Of a stretch of 64,000 bases of DNA, positions 17,811 to 26,250 are shown in pieces. The translations under genes and the position numbers were made by a program. Numbering within the stretch: position 1 is the first letter of the stretch; each line of letters starts with the position of its first letter. Origin of the DNA: an uncultured Corynebacterium sp. (GTDB lineage: Bacteria; Actinomycetota; Actinomycetes; Mycobacteriales; Mycobacteriaceae); the NCBI RefSeq assembly GCF_946998835.1, contig NZ_CAMQAZ010000010.1, forward strand, positions 1-64,000, given 5' to 3'. The notes beneath the pieces were generated by a model. That model saw only the letters and a list, made by a program, of their open reading frames with translations. It was not told the origin of the DNA and searched no databases.

Positions 17811-18517
17811 CAGTGGTCTTCTTCCGCACGTGCCGCTCGCGTCATATCCCTGACGTAGCGGTCAATGACCGGCTCCGGGGCACCATCGTCGACTATCTCG
17901 CCCGCGCTCACGCGGATGACGCGGTCAAAATCTGTGATGAAATCCAGATCGTGGGTGACCACTATGAGCTGCTGCTCAAGCTGCGCAAAAATGTTTCGGA
18001 TGTGGAGCCGATTGCGCAGGTCAAGGAGAGTGGTGGGCTCATCGGCGATGATTGTTGAGGGATTAAGGATGAGTACGGCTGCCAGTGCCAGTAGTTGCTT
18101 TTGCCCACCAGAGAGCAAGTGAGGCGAGGTATCGGCATGGTCTGCGAGCCCGAAACGCTCAAGCGCCCCGTGGACCAGTCGGTCGCGCTCATCTTTCGGC
18201 AGCTTTCGCTTTCGCAGCGAAAAAGCAATATCCTCGGCGACCGTTGGCATAACAATCTGGTTGTCGGCATCCGAGAAGATGAAACCAACCTTTTTGCGCA
18301 CCTCTTTAGCTTGCTTCGCGACATTCATGCCGTCATATGTGACGGTGCCACCAGTCACCGAGCCCAGGCCATTGATCAGCCGTACCAACGTGGACTTACC
18401 GCCACCATTTTCACCAATGATTCCGATACGTCTTTCGGTGAGGCTCAGCGTGGTCGGGTGCAGAATCTGTCGGCCTGAGTAGTTTGCGGCAGCGCGGTCA
18501 AAAGCGATGGTGGGCAT
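17810..18517 (-). CDS. bioM: Biotin ECF transporter ATPase BioM
   Basis: A 235-residue ABC ATPase of the ECF type. Walker A is GENGGGKST near residue 36, the ABC signature LSGGQKQ near 135, and Walker B STIIADEP just after, with the switch histidine in VTHDLDF. ATG 18517 is preferred; TTG 18529 would add four residues. It sits between bioY and bioN in the order bioY-bioM-bioN used by C. glutamicum. Confidence 0.9.
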   Translation of the reverse strand: MPTIAFDRAAANYSGRQILHPTTLSLTERRIGIIGENGGGKSTLVRLINGLGSVTGGTVTYDGMNVAKQAKEVRKKVGFIFSDADNQIVMPTVAEDIAFSLRKRKLPKDERDRLVHGALERFGLADHADTSPHLLSGGQKQLLALAAVLILNPSTIIADEPTTLLDLRNRLHIRNIFAQLEQQLIVVTHDLDFITDFDRVIRVSAGEIVDDGAPEPVIDRYVRDMTRAARAEEDH

Positions 18518-18551
18518 TGTTTGACTCAATAGCTTTTTCTCTGTTTGTCAG

Positions 18552-19160
18552 CTATGCGGCCGTGTTGGCTGCATCATTGACGAGACGATTTTGATTGCGA
18601 TTGGTAGCGTCGGGAAGCAAATCCGGGAAGGCCTGCAGGACAGCTGTCGCGATGAGCGCTGCTACGACAACCTTGGCGACATCGCCGAAAATGAACGGGA
18701 CATTGGTGACGAGTGCATCGGTGAAACTGAGCCCCATGCGCCAGACCAAGCCGAGAGAACCGAAGAAGTACTGCAACAAAACGCCGACGAGACCTGCGCC
18801 AATAAACACGCCGATACGCGCACCCTTCGCTCGCGGTGCTTGTTGTGCAATTGCGCCGACGACGAAGCCCGCGATGAGATAGCCGAAAATATAGCCGACC
18901 GTCGGGCCTGGAAGAGCTGCGAGCAGTGGCTTCCAACCCGCCATGTTGGGGACACCTACGAGACCGACGGCGAGGAACAGGGTAGTGGCGAGACCGCCAC
19001 GCTTGAATCCGAGAATCATGCCGGCAAGTGCGATGCCCATGTTCTGTAGAACGATTGGCACGCCCAAGCCGCCAACGGGAATAGCAATCCCGCCGAGCAC
19101 GATGATGAGCGCCGCAAAAGCGGCAATGATAGTGAGGTCATACACCTTGGAGTTATTCAC
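18552..19160 (-). CDS. bioY: Biotin transporter substrate-binding (S) subunit BioY
   Basis: A BioY-family membrane protein of 202 residues with about six hydrophobic segments that captures biotin. Recognisable motifs are GGLGVPIVLQNMGIALAG and the later GPTVGYIFGYLIAGFVVG. Two GTG starts are possible, 19181 and 19160. I prefer 19160 because TAAGAT lies exactly 7 nt upstream, giving a leaderless start; nothing resembling a ribosome site is present for either. Repression by BioQ is expected from the operator-like palindrome just upstream. First gene of bioYMN. Confidence 0.9.
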   Translation of the reverse strand: MNNSKVYDLTIIAAFAALIIVLGGIAIPVGGLGVPIVLQNMGIALAGMILGFKRGGLATTLFLAVGLVGVPNMAGWKPLLAALPGPTVGYIFGYLIAGFVVGAIAQQAPRAKGARIGVFIGAGLVGVLLQYFFGSLGLVWRMGLSFTDALVTNVPFIFGDVAKVVVAALIATAVLQAFPDLLPDATNRNQNRLVNDAANTAA

Positions 19161-19167
19161 AGGATTT

Positions 19168-19197
19168 ATCTTAATCCCCACAGTTGAGCACTGTTCA
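19168..19197 (-). promoter_or_regulatory. BioQ-like operator and leaderless promoter of bioYMN
   Basis: TGAGCACTGTTCA (19185-19197, plus strand) differs at one position from the BioQ palindrome TGAAC-N3-GTTCA known in C. glutamicum. On the minus strand TAAGAT (19173-19168) is a strong -10, ending 7 nt before GTG 19160. The operator overlaps the -35 area, as expected for repression. Confidence 0.6.
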
Positions 19198-19275
19198 AGG
19201 AGGGTGTACGTCGTGGTTAACGAAAAAGGATCGTCAGCTAGTTAACGTCTATGGCTATCTTGGTACGTTGGTTTC

Positions 19276-19482
19276 ATGCGATTGGCTGACTTTCACAATT
19301 TCGTCACACACGAATTTGGGCCTCAGCATGGTCCGTGGCTGCTGCATTCTCACGTGCTGATGGATTACGGTAAAACACCTGCCGAGCTGCTCGAAGCCGG
19401 GGTAGAACCTCGCGACATCTGGTGGGCCCTGTGTAAAGAACACGATGTTCCTGAAGACCGCTGGTACGGTCCTGACGAATAG
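19276..19482 (+). CDS. DUF3046 protein
   Basis: A 68-residue acidic cytosolic protein of family DUF3046, recognised by MRLADFHNFVTHEFG at the start and DIWWALCKEHDVPEDRW near the end. The family is found next to recA in many actinobacteria, as here; its function is unknown. There is no Shine-Dalgarno; TACGTT (19264-19269) 6 nt before the ATG suggests a leaderless transcript. It is divergent from bioY. Confidence 0.8.
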   Translation: MRLADFHNFVTHEFGPQHGPWLLHSHVLMDYGKTPAELLEAGVEPRDIWWALCKEHDVPEDRWYGPDE

Positions 19483-19538
19483 CTCGTGGCGTCGGCGACG
19501 ACGAATGCTTGCCGACGTTGGCTGCGTGGCGTTGCCAT

Positions 19539-19576
19539 TCGAACAGGGTTTCGCATATTATCGAACATGCTGATGA
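19539..19576 (+). promoter_or_regulatory. SOS-type control region upstream of recA
   Basis: Two TCGAACA half-sites flank a TATTAT -10 candidate (19556-19561): TCGAACAGGGTTTCGC (19539-19554) and TCGAACATGC from 19561. The first matches most constrained positions of the corynebacterial LexA box TCGAA(A/C)A-N2-TGTTCGA. The rest of the 304-base gap (19483-19786) holds no separate gene. Confidence 0.5.
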
Positions 19577-19786
19577 AGTTAATCCGTCAGATTCGGTATA
19601 ACTTCCGGGTGTAACCGACAGCAGAGGTGTCGCGGTCCAATTTGGAACCAGAACGGCTAATTTCGCGCCTAACTAAGTGTGAGCGAAGTTTCTGTTTTGG
19701 ATGAAAATCGGGACACAGATTCTCTGAGTACGGCTCCAGAACCCGATACCGTACGCGACAATGACAATGAGGAAGAACAACGAACT

Positions 19787-20890
19787 ATGGCTCGTAAGAA
19801 GGCTACGGCTTCTAACCAGGGCAATGATCGCCTCAAGGCGCTTGATGTAGCGCTGGCGAATATTGAGAAGGACTTTGGTAAGGGTGCAGTAATGCGCCTG
19901 GGAGATGACAACCGTCCACCAATTCAGGTTATTCCCTCAGGCAATATCGCCATTGACGTGGCTTTGGGTCTGGGTGGTTTCCCGCGCGGTCGTATCGTAG
20001 AAATCTACGGGCCGGAATCCTCTGGTAAGACCACAGTTGCGCTGCATGCTATTGCGGAGGCACAGCGGCAGGGCGGTATTGCCGCCTTTATTGACGCGGA
20101 GCATGCACTGGATCCGGTCTATGCGCGCAAGCTTGGAGTAGATACGGACAACCTTCTAGTGTCCCAGCCGGATACGGGTGAGCAGGCGCTTGAGATTACG
20201 GATATGTTGGTGCGCTCTGGCGCTATTGACATCATCGTTGTTGACTCGGTGGCCGCTCTGACGCCGAAGGCCGAAATTGACGGTGAAATGGGTGATTCCC
20301 ATGTCGGTCTGCAGGCGCGGTTGATGAGTCAGGCGCTACGAAAGATGACGGGTGCGCTGTCTACCACTGGCACTACTGCCATCTTCATTAACCAGCTGCG
20401 TGAAAAGATCGGCGTCATGTTCGGATCTCCAGAGACCACCACGGGTGGTAAGGCGCTGAAGTTCTACGCTTCCGTTCGCTGTGATGTGCGCCGAATTCAG
20501 ACGCTGAAGGATGGCCAGGACGCGGTGGGTAACCGTACGCGTCTAAAGGTTGTCAAGAACAAGGTGTCTCCGCCGTTCAAGCAGGCAGAGTTCGACATCA
20601 TCTATGGCGAGGGTATTTCGCGTGAGGGCTCTTTGATTGACATGGGCGTTGATAACGGCATCGTCAAGAAGTCCGGCTCATGGTTTACCTATGAGGGTGA
20701 TCAGTTGGGGCAGGGCAAGGAGAAGGCCCGTATGCACCTGCGTGAGAATCCAGAGATTGCTAAGGAAATCGAAGTCAAGATTAAGAAGAAGCTTGGGGTC
20801 GGAGAGTTCGCTGAAGTCGAGGATGAGACCGATATCGATGCCCCAGTCGATGTCGTGCCTGATATCGACTTCGACGATTTGGAAGACTAG
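19787..20890 (+). CDS. recA: Recombinase RecA
   Basis: ATP-dependent strand-exchange protein and co-protease for LexA. The 367-residue product has Walker A GPESSGKTT near residue 78, Walker B DIIVVDSVAAL near 152, and the DNA-binding L2 region FINQLREKIGVMFGSPETTTGG near 215. ATG 19787 (MARKKATA...) follows GAGGAAG and matches family starts. The frame is open upstream to a GTG at 19679, adding 36 very acidic residues; I regard that as leader but note it separately. The acidic C-terminus is normal. recX follows after 34 bases. Confidence 0.97.
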   Translation: MARKKATASNQGNDRLKALDVALANIEKDFGKGAVMRLGDDNRPPIQVIPSGNIAIDVALGLGGFPRGRIVEIYGPESSGKTTVALHAIAEAQRQGGIAAFIDAEHALDPVYARKLGVDTDNLLVSQPDTGEQALEITDMLVRSGAIDIIVVDSVAALTPKAEIDGEMGDSHVGLQARLMSQALRKMTGALSTTGTTAIFINQLREKIGVMFGSPETTTGGKALKFYASVRCDVRRIQTLKDGQDAVGNRTRLKVVKNKVSPPFKQAEFDIIYGEGISREGSLIDMGVDNGIVKKSGSWFTYEGDQLGQGKEKARMHLRENPEIAKEIEVKIKKKLGVGEFAEVEDETDIDAPVDVVPDIDFDDLED

Positions 20891-20924
20891 TTAGCCTAAA
20901 GCGCAGTGCCGCGATACATGAAAA

Positions 20925-21542
20925 GTGAGGACAGTGGAGGATCGCAACGGCCGCGATGTGCGGGAGACCATCGAAAAGCTTGCTCAGCAGATTGCGGAAG
21001 CTGATGGCAGCTCGCTCTACGATGCGGGACGCGAAGAATCCAAGGCTCCTATTCGTGCTAAGGCGCTGCGCTTGCTCGATCAGCGAATGCGATCCCGCCA
21101 GGAACTTGTTGAAAGACTGGAAGCAGTCGAGGAGTTCCCATCTTCGATGATTCAGGAAGTCGTTGATGACTTAACCCGAAGCGGATTGGTTAATGACGAG
21201 CTCTTTGCCACTGAATGGGTGCGCCAGCGCTTTGCCAGCCGCGGCAAATCGAAGATGGTTCTGAACCGAGAACTGAAGGAAAAAGGTATCGAGGCTTCCT
21301 TGCGGGCAGATGCCTTGGAGCAAATTACGCACAACGCAGAAGAAGAAGTCGCCCGAAAGTTAGCTGCGAAGAAAGCAGCCACCATTAAGGAAGTAGCACC
21401 GGACTTCAATTCCAAACAAAAGGATTTGCGCAAGGTCGTCGGCGTGCTGGCTCGTCGCGGCTTTTCCTCCGAGTTGTCCATGAGTATCGCTCGGGATGAG
21501 TTGGAAGAGCGGTATAGGGAACTCGAAGACGACGCGGAGTAG
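20925..21542 (+). CDS. recX: RecA regulator RecX
   Basis: A 205-residue RecX-family protein that binds RecA filaments and limits their activity. The family repeats of three-helix units are visible: KALRLLDQRMRSRQELVERL (about 40-60), LVNDELFATEWVRQRFASRGKSK (about 88-110) and LARRGFSSELSMSIARDEL near the C-terminus. Start is uncertain between GTG 20925 and GTG 20934, the latter with AGTGAGG just upstream. It is co-transcribed with recA, the common arrangement. Confidence 0.9.
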   Translation: MRTVEDRNGRDVRETIEKLAQQIAEADGSSLYDAGREESKAPIRAKALRLLDQRMRSRQELVERLEAVEEFPSSMIQEVVDDLTRSGLVNDELFATEWVRQRFASRGKSKMVLNRELKEKGIEASLRADALEQITHNAEEEVARKLAAKKAATIKEVAPDFNSKQKDLRKVVGVLARRGFSSELSMSIARDELEERYRELEDDAE

Positions 21543-21607
21543 AGGGAGTAATTATGTGGACAATGCTAATTGGGGAAATGGGCTACAAACAGCTAACCTA
21601 AACTGCC

Positions 21608-23155
21608 GTGACTACCCCTTCTTTGAACTCTCAGCAGCAATCAGTACCTCGCACCTACGAGGTACGTACTTTCGGTTGCCAGATGAACGTCCATGACTCG
21701 GAGCGTCTGTCTGGCCTGCTGGAAGAAAACGGTTATGTAGCCGCTGCAGAAGGTGAAAATCCCGACCTGGTCGTTTTCAACACGTGTGCCGTTCGAGAAA
21801 ATGCGGACAACCGTCTCTATGGCACGTTGGGGCAGCTCAAGCCAGTCAAGGATGCTCACCCAGGTATGCAGATCGCCGTCGGTGGCTGCTTGGCGCAGAA
21901 GGATAAGGACGTTGTTGTAAAGAAGGCCCCGTGGGTGGACGTGGTCTTCGGTACTCATAACTTGGGTTCGCTGCCCGCGCTATTGGAGCGAGCTGCCCAC
22001 AACGAACGTGCCGAAGTTGAGATTAAGGACGCGTTGGAGGAATTTCCCTCAGTGCTACCAGCTAAGCGTGAGTCCACTTACGCAGGCTGGGTCAGTATTT
22101 CTGTGGGGTGTAATAACACGTGCACGTTCTGCATCGTTCCCAGCCTGCGTGGCAAGGAGCGTGATCGTCGTCCCGGCGACATTCTCGCAGAGGTGCAAGC
22201 ACTGGTGGAGCGGGGCGTTACTGATGTCACGCTCCTGGGCCAAAATGTGAACGCCTATGGTGTTAACTTCGCCGATCCCGATATGGAGCGCGACCGCTCG
22301 GCTTTTTCCAAGCTGCTGCGCGCATGTGGTCAGATTGAGGGCCTGGAGCGCCTGCGCTTTACTTCTCCACACCCAGCCGAGTTCACCGATGATGTCATCG
22401 ATGCCATGGCGGAGACTCCGAACGTGGTCCACCAACTGCATATGCCGCTACAGTCCGGTTCAGACCGAGTGTTGAAAGACATGCGTCGCTCCTATCGCAC
22501 CAAGAAGTTCCTTGGCATTTTGGAGAAGGTTCGAGAAAAGATGCCAGATGCGGCTATCACCACAGACATTATTGTCGGCTTCCCGGGAGAGACTGAAGAA
22601 GACTTCCAGCAAACTCTCAGTGTGGTGGAAAAGGCGCGTTTTAGTTCGGCATTCACCTTCCAGTACTCTCCACGCCCGGGGACACCGGCCGCAACGATGC
22701 CGGACCAGGTTCCACCTGAGGTCGTGAAAGACCGCTATGGTCGCCTGCTGGCGTTGCAGGAGCGCATTTCCGAGGAAGAGAATGCGAAGCTGGTCGGCCG
22801 TGAGGTCGAGCTGCTGGTCAGTCAGTCCGATGGCCGCAAGAACGCGGAAACGCATCGTATGTCAGGCCGGAGCCGGGATGGCCGCCTGGTGCACTTCAAC
22901 CCGTCGGAAAGCGAACACGGTGTGGTGGACAGAAAAATTCGCCCGGGCGATTACGTGACTGTGCGCGTGACTGACTCCGCCCCGCACTTCCTCATTGCAG
23001 ACTCCGGCGTGCTAACACACCGTCGTACTAAAGCGGGGGATAATGTGGAGGTCGGTCAGATTCCGACGACTGCTCCGATTGGAGTTGGTCTGGGCTTGCC
23101 GAAGATTGGCCGTCCGGAGAAAACGAGTGTAAGTGAGGGATGCGGCTGTGAGTAG
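21608..23155 (+). CDS. miaB: tRNA (2-methylthio-N6-isopentenyladenosine-37) methylthiotransferase
   Basis: Radical-SAM enzyme that adds the methylthio group to i6A37 of tRNAs reading UNN codons, after MiaA. The 515-residue protein has an N-terminal UPF0004 domain with TFGCQMN (about 20-26) and further Cys at FNTCAVRE and GGCLAQ, the radical-SAM CxxxCxxC at Cys168, Cys172 and Cys175, and a C-terminal TRAM domain from about 385. It ends in an unusual GCGCE tail. GTG 21608 lacks a ribosome site; TAACCT lies 8 nt upstream. Its end overlaps the next gene by 8 bases. Confidence 0.95.
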   Translation: MTTPSLNSQQQSVPRTYEVRTFGCQMNVHDSERLSGLLEENGYVAAAEGENPDLVVFNTCAVRENADNRLYGTLGQLKPVKDAHPGMQIAVGGCLAQKDKDVVVKKAPWVDVVFGTHNLGSLPALLERAAHNERAEVEIKDALEEFPSVLPAKRESTYAGWVSISVGCNNTCTFCIVPSLRGKERDRRPGDILAEVQALVERGVTDVTLLGQNVNAYGVNFADPDMERDRSAFSKLLRACGQIEGLERLRFTSPHPAEFTDDVIDAMAETPNVVHQLHMPLQSGSDRVLKDMRRSYRTKKFLGILEKVREKMPDAAITTDIIVGFPGETEEDFQQTLSVVEKARFSSAFTFQYSPRPGTPAATMPDQVPPEVVKDRYGRLLALQERISEEENAKLVGREVELLVSQSDGRKNAETHRMSGRSRDGRLVHFNPSESEHGVVDRKIRPGDYVTVRVTDSAPHFLIADSGVLTHRRTKAGDNVEVGQIPTTAPIGVGLGLPKIGRPEKTSVSEGCGCE

Positions 23156-23912
23156 CGACAAGGCTTCGCCGGAAAGCGATATGGATTCCACTAACGCGCA
23201 GTCAGTGGAATCCGCGCAGGAACTGCGGGTTCAGGAGCGCAAGGCTGCTGGTGAGCTGGAGCTAGGTCGTGCAGCAATCCCGATGATGATTGCCGTCGTC
23301 GGTCTCATTACCAGCTTCTTCCTCCCACACTCGGGCGTTGTTTTGGGCTTTGATGTGCTGCTGGATACGGACGTTGCGCATCAGTACTTCACGACACGGC
23401 CGGAGCGAATTTACTCTATTCTCGTGGTGCTGGGTGTCCTTCTGGCTATTGCAACACTGATTACCCGTACGACGATCCTCGCGTTCGTCACCTGGTTTTT
23501 TGCATGTATCCAGATGGTGTATTCGGTTTTCGCTGGTTGGATGCGCCAGTCTCGTCCGCAGGAACTGGCGGGTGAGGGTATTTCGTTTGGCCTGATGATC
23601 GGCATCTTCTGCAGTTTCCTGCTGGCTATCTCCGTGACTTTCATCGCTTTCCGACGCAGTAAGGAGCAGCTCGCAATCGCGACGAAACGTCGCAAGCACG
23701 CTGATATCGATCCGGTATTGCGAGCCCAGCAGGTTTACTTGCGCTCGGGTCTGACTCCGAATACGACCACGGATGTTTCGGTTGTCGACGACCGTCGTGA
23801 CCGGGCCCGCCGACGCAATCGCGGCGCGCTGGGCAGTAGTGCGCAGAGTGCTAGCGAGCAAAGTGCCACTGACCAAAGTGCTGGCCAGAGTGAGAAGGCT
23901 GGCGACAAGTAG
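23148..23912 (+). CDS. Conserved membrane protein (Rv2732c-like)
   Basis: A 254-residue membrane protein of unknown function with about four hydrophobic segments (roughly 43-70, 90-112, 115-135 and 150-175) between soluble ends. GTG 23148 is chosen because GAGGG lies 9 nt upstream inside the miaB end. The C-terminal 30 residues are low-complexity, with repeated Ser-Ala-x-Gln-Ser units. By position (after miaB, before a DUF349 protein and miaA) it matches mycobacterial Rv2732c, a conserved actinobacterial membrane protein; no activity is known to me. Confidence 0.7.
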   Translation: MSSDKASPESDMDSTNAQSVESAQELRVQERKAAGELELGRAAIPMMIAVVGLITSFFLPHSGVVLGFDVLLDTDVAHQYFTTRPERIYSILVVLGVLLAIATLITRTTILAFVTWFFACIQMVYSVFAGWMRQSRPQELAGEGISFGLMIGIFCSFLLAISVTFIAFRRSKEQLAIATKRRKHADIDPVLRAQQVYLRSGLTPNTTTDVSVVDDRRDRARRRNRGALGSSAQSASEQSATDQSAGQSEKAGDK

Positions 23913-23954
23913 GGCAGCGGTCAAGTAGGGAAACTACTTAATTGAGAAAATAAA

Positions 23955-23995
23955 AGCGGCTATCTCCCGTAGCAGGGGAGATAGCCGCTATTTTT
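23955..23995. terminator. Bidirectional terminator
   Basis: A perfect 14-bp stem (23955-23968 with 23976-23989) is followed by ATTTTT and preceded by AAAATAAAA, so it can stop both the membrane-protein gene and the convergent DUF349 gene. Confidence 0.92.
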
Positions 23996-24006
23996 CGGGT
24001 TTCGCT

Positions 24007-25368
24007 TTAGAGCTCCTTGAGCGTCTCCGCGGCTTGTTCTGCCCACTGACGCCACTGCTCGGCCTGCTCGCGGGCCTTGGCTGCCTGAGAAGCCTTGCCC
24101 TTCGCCTCTAGTTCGGCGGCTTTTTCTTCGAACTCAGCTGCACGGTCGGCGAACTGCTGGACGCGAGCCTGTGCTTCGGGGTCGGTGCGACGCCACTGCG
24201 AATCGGCTGCGTCAGACACCCGCTTTTCCAGTGCACCAATTCGGTTCTCGTACTCGCGCACGCGGCCACGGGGGACGAAGCCGATGGCATCCCACTTCTC
24301 CTGCAGATGACGCAGCTCGGTGCGGGCATGCTCGAGCCCCTTGGACGGGTCAATGCGGTCGTCATACTCGGCCAGCAGCGCGTCCTTAGCTGCCGCGTTT
24401 GCTTCGAATTCCTTGTCGCGTGCTTCGTTGACTGCATTGCGAGCGCCAAAGAACTCATCCTGAGCTGCCTTGAATTGTGCCCAAAGCTTGTCGTCGACCT
24501 CGCGAGGGGCGCGGCCAGCGGCCTTCCACTCGGCCATCAAATCGCGGAAAGCGGCAGCCGTGCCACCCCAATCAGTGGAGGTCTTCAGCGCCTCGGCGCG
24601 CTCGATGATGTCTTCCTTCGCGCGGCGGGCTGCAGCCCGATTACGATCCAGCTCTGCAAAGTGGGAACCGCGGCGGCGGTTGAAGGAATCGCGTGCGCGG
24701 GAGTAACGGCGCCAGAGCTGGTCATCAGTCTTGCGGTCGATGCCGCGAATCTGCTTCCATTCCGTCAGGATTTCACGGATACGGTCGCCGGCGACCTTCC
24801 ACTCCGTGGAGTTCTCCGCTAGTTCCTCGGCTTCTGCAGCCAACTCTTCCTTACGGGCAATCGCCTTCTTACGACGCTCTTCCCTATCGTGAGCGACTTT
24901 TTCCTCTGCGACGTGAGAGTTGGAGATTACCTCTGCAAGACGCTTATCCAGCGCATCGATATCACCGAGGACAGTGGCAGTAGCGAGGCTCTCACGCAGC
25001 TCGGCAGCATTATGAGAAATCGTCTGGGCCTCCTGAGGGTGGGAGACAATGCGCGACTCCAGCAGCTCGACCTCAGTGGCGAGATCTGCGTAGCGCTTGC
25101 CGTAGTGGGCGTAGCCTTCCTCCACGGTGCCGGCTTGCCAGGAACCAATATTGCGTTCACCGGCATTGGTGATTAGCCAGACAGTGCCGTCTGCATCAAT
25201 GCGTCCAAACTTCTTCGGATCATTGTGGACGGCATGTGCCGCAGCTGGTGAACTTGCAGACGCAGCAGCGCCAGGAGCTTTACGATGAGCCGGCATTGCG
25301 CCTGGTCGAGGACCCGGACGTGGCCCCGGGCGTGGACCTGGCTTAGGAGTATTGCTGGTACCGGTCAT
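24007..25368 (-). CDS. DUF349 coiled-coil protein
   Basis: A 453-residue soluble protein made almost entirely of helical DUF349 repeats. Several units with the pattern W-x-A-x-R-x2-D-x-LW-x-R/QF-x2-A-x2-x-F are visible, for example DDQLWRRYSRARDSFNRR and DDKLWAQFKAAQDEFFGAR. The N-terminus has a short Pro-Gly-Pro-Arg tandem repeat (residues 9-23), then Ala/Pro-rich linker. ATG 25368 is chosen because GGAAGAGG lies 10 nt upstream; the open frame to 25431 is not supported. Related to mycobacterial Rv2731. Function unknown. Confidence 0.8.
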   Translation of the reverse strand: MTGTSNTPKPGPRPGPRPGPRPGAMPAHRKAPGAAASASSPAAAHAVHNDPKKFGRIDADGTVWLITNAGERNIGSWQAGTVEEGYAHYGKRYADLATEVELLESRIVSHPQEAQTISHNAAELRESLATATVLGDIDALDKRLAEVISNSHVAEEKVAHDREERRKKAIARKEELAAEAEELAENSTEWKVAGDRIREILTEWKQIRGIDRKTDDQLWRRYSRARDSFNRRRGSHFAELDRNRAAARRAKEDIIERAEALKTSTDWGGTAAAFRDLMAEWKAAGRAPREVDDKLWAQFKAAQDEFFGARNAVNEARDKEFEANAAAKDALLAEYDDRIDPSKGLEHARTELRHLQEKWDAIGFVPRGRVREYENRIGALEKRVSDAADSQWRRTDPEAQARVQQFADRAAEFEEKAAELEAKGKASQAAKAREQAEQWRQWAEQAAETLKEL

Positions 25369-25516
25369 AGTAGGTAAACCTCTTCCAATCTTCATGCAGA
25401 ACTGCCGCGCGACACGGCTGCCATCAAACACTTGCGTTATGTGTTCGAGTATCCCAAAAATTCTTACGCAGCGCGCGTAACCCCGCCGGAATAAGGCAGT
25501 GGCTAGCCCCTCACGG

Positions 25517-25530
25517 TAGCGTTGAGGGCG
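25517..25530 (+). promoter_or_regulatory. Leaderless-type promoter
   Basis: TAGCGT (25517-25522) ends 7 nt before GTG 25530; no Shine-Dalgarno is present. Confidence 0.45.
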
Positions 25531-26207
25531 TGAATTCGCGTTTGCCCCGACTTGTGATCGTTCCGCGTGCGCTCCTCATCGTCGAGGACTTGGGCGGTTT
25601 AGCCCCCATTGCCGCGGAACTGCGTCAGTGTGCCCGAGAGGCTGTCGCGACGCTGTGGTCCGATGACGAACAGGGGGCGCCCGGCGGGGTCGCCATCATC
25701 ACAGGCAGGGCACCGGGTGAAAGCTCGCATGAGACCAGCACGCCGGGAAGCTTCCGCCCATACGGGGTGGAAACTACGGTGTCTAATGGCACTGAACTAC
25801 CGGAACTCCTGGGGCGCTGGCTTATCGAAGACTATGACCCCATGGTTCAGGCAACGTGTTACGAGTCAATTGTCGAGGCGCTCGCTGCCGGTCACACGTG
25901 TGTGCTCGTGCTTGTCGACGGCGCGTTTGGCCTTGCGGACAACTCCCCGGTCGGCGCAATTGCTGGTGCAGTGGAGATTGATGCGCTGTGCAGCAAGATT
26001 GCGGGGCAGGATGCCGTCGTCGCTAACGTGGAGAACATAAAATTCCCAGCGCCTGGCGAGTACGCGGCGGAGTTATGGCAGCAGTTAAACAGAGCTACTG
26101 AATGCTTGGTAGGGGCCGGAATGGCCGTCGTCAAGCGTGTGTACTATGACGGCGCGCCCTACGGAATCGGATACCACGTGGCCAGCTGGCAATGTGTTGC
26201 GAAGTAA
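25530..26207 (+). CDS. Conserved hypothetical protein upstream of miaA (possible LigB-like fold)
   Basis: A 225-residue Ala/Gly-rich cytosolic protein. By position between the DUF349 gene and miaA it corresponds to mycobacterial Rv2728c. The layout, with VIVPRALLIVEDL at the start, VLVLVDGAFGLADNSPVGAI near 135 and YYDGAPYGIGYHVASW at the end, resembles proteins annotated as class III extradiol dioxygenase (LigB)-like. I cannot see a full set of metal ligands, so an enzymatic role is not claimed. Confidence 0.6.
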   Translation: MNSRLPRLVIVPRALLIVEDLGGLAPIAAELRQCAREAVATLWSDDEQGAPGGVAIITGRAPGESSHETSTPGSFRPYGVETTVSNGTELPELLGRWLIEDYDPMVQATCYESIVEALAAGHTCVLVLVDGAFGLADNSPVGAIAGAVEIDALCSKIAGQDAVVANVENIKFPAPGEYAAELWQQLNRATECLVGAGMAVVKRVYYDGAPYGIGYHVASWQCVAK

Positions 26208-26250
26208 GATCTCACGGTTTTAGGTTTTGTGCAGGAGTGTGAAGCAGGTA

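Noticed and set aside
21496..21696. 66-codon frame between recX and miaB
   Set aside because: It overlaps the ends of both genes in another frame and lacks any protein-like features.
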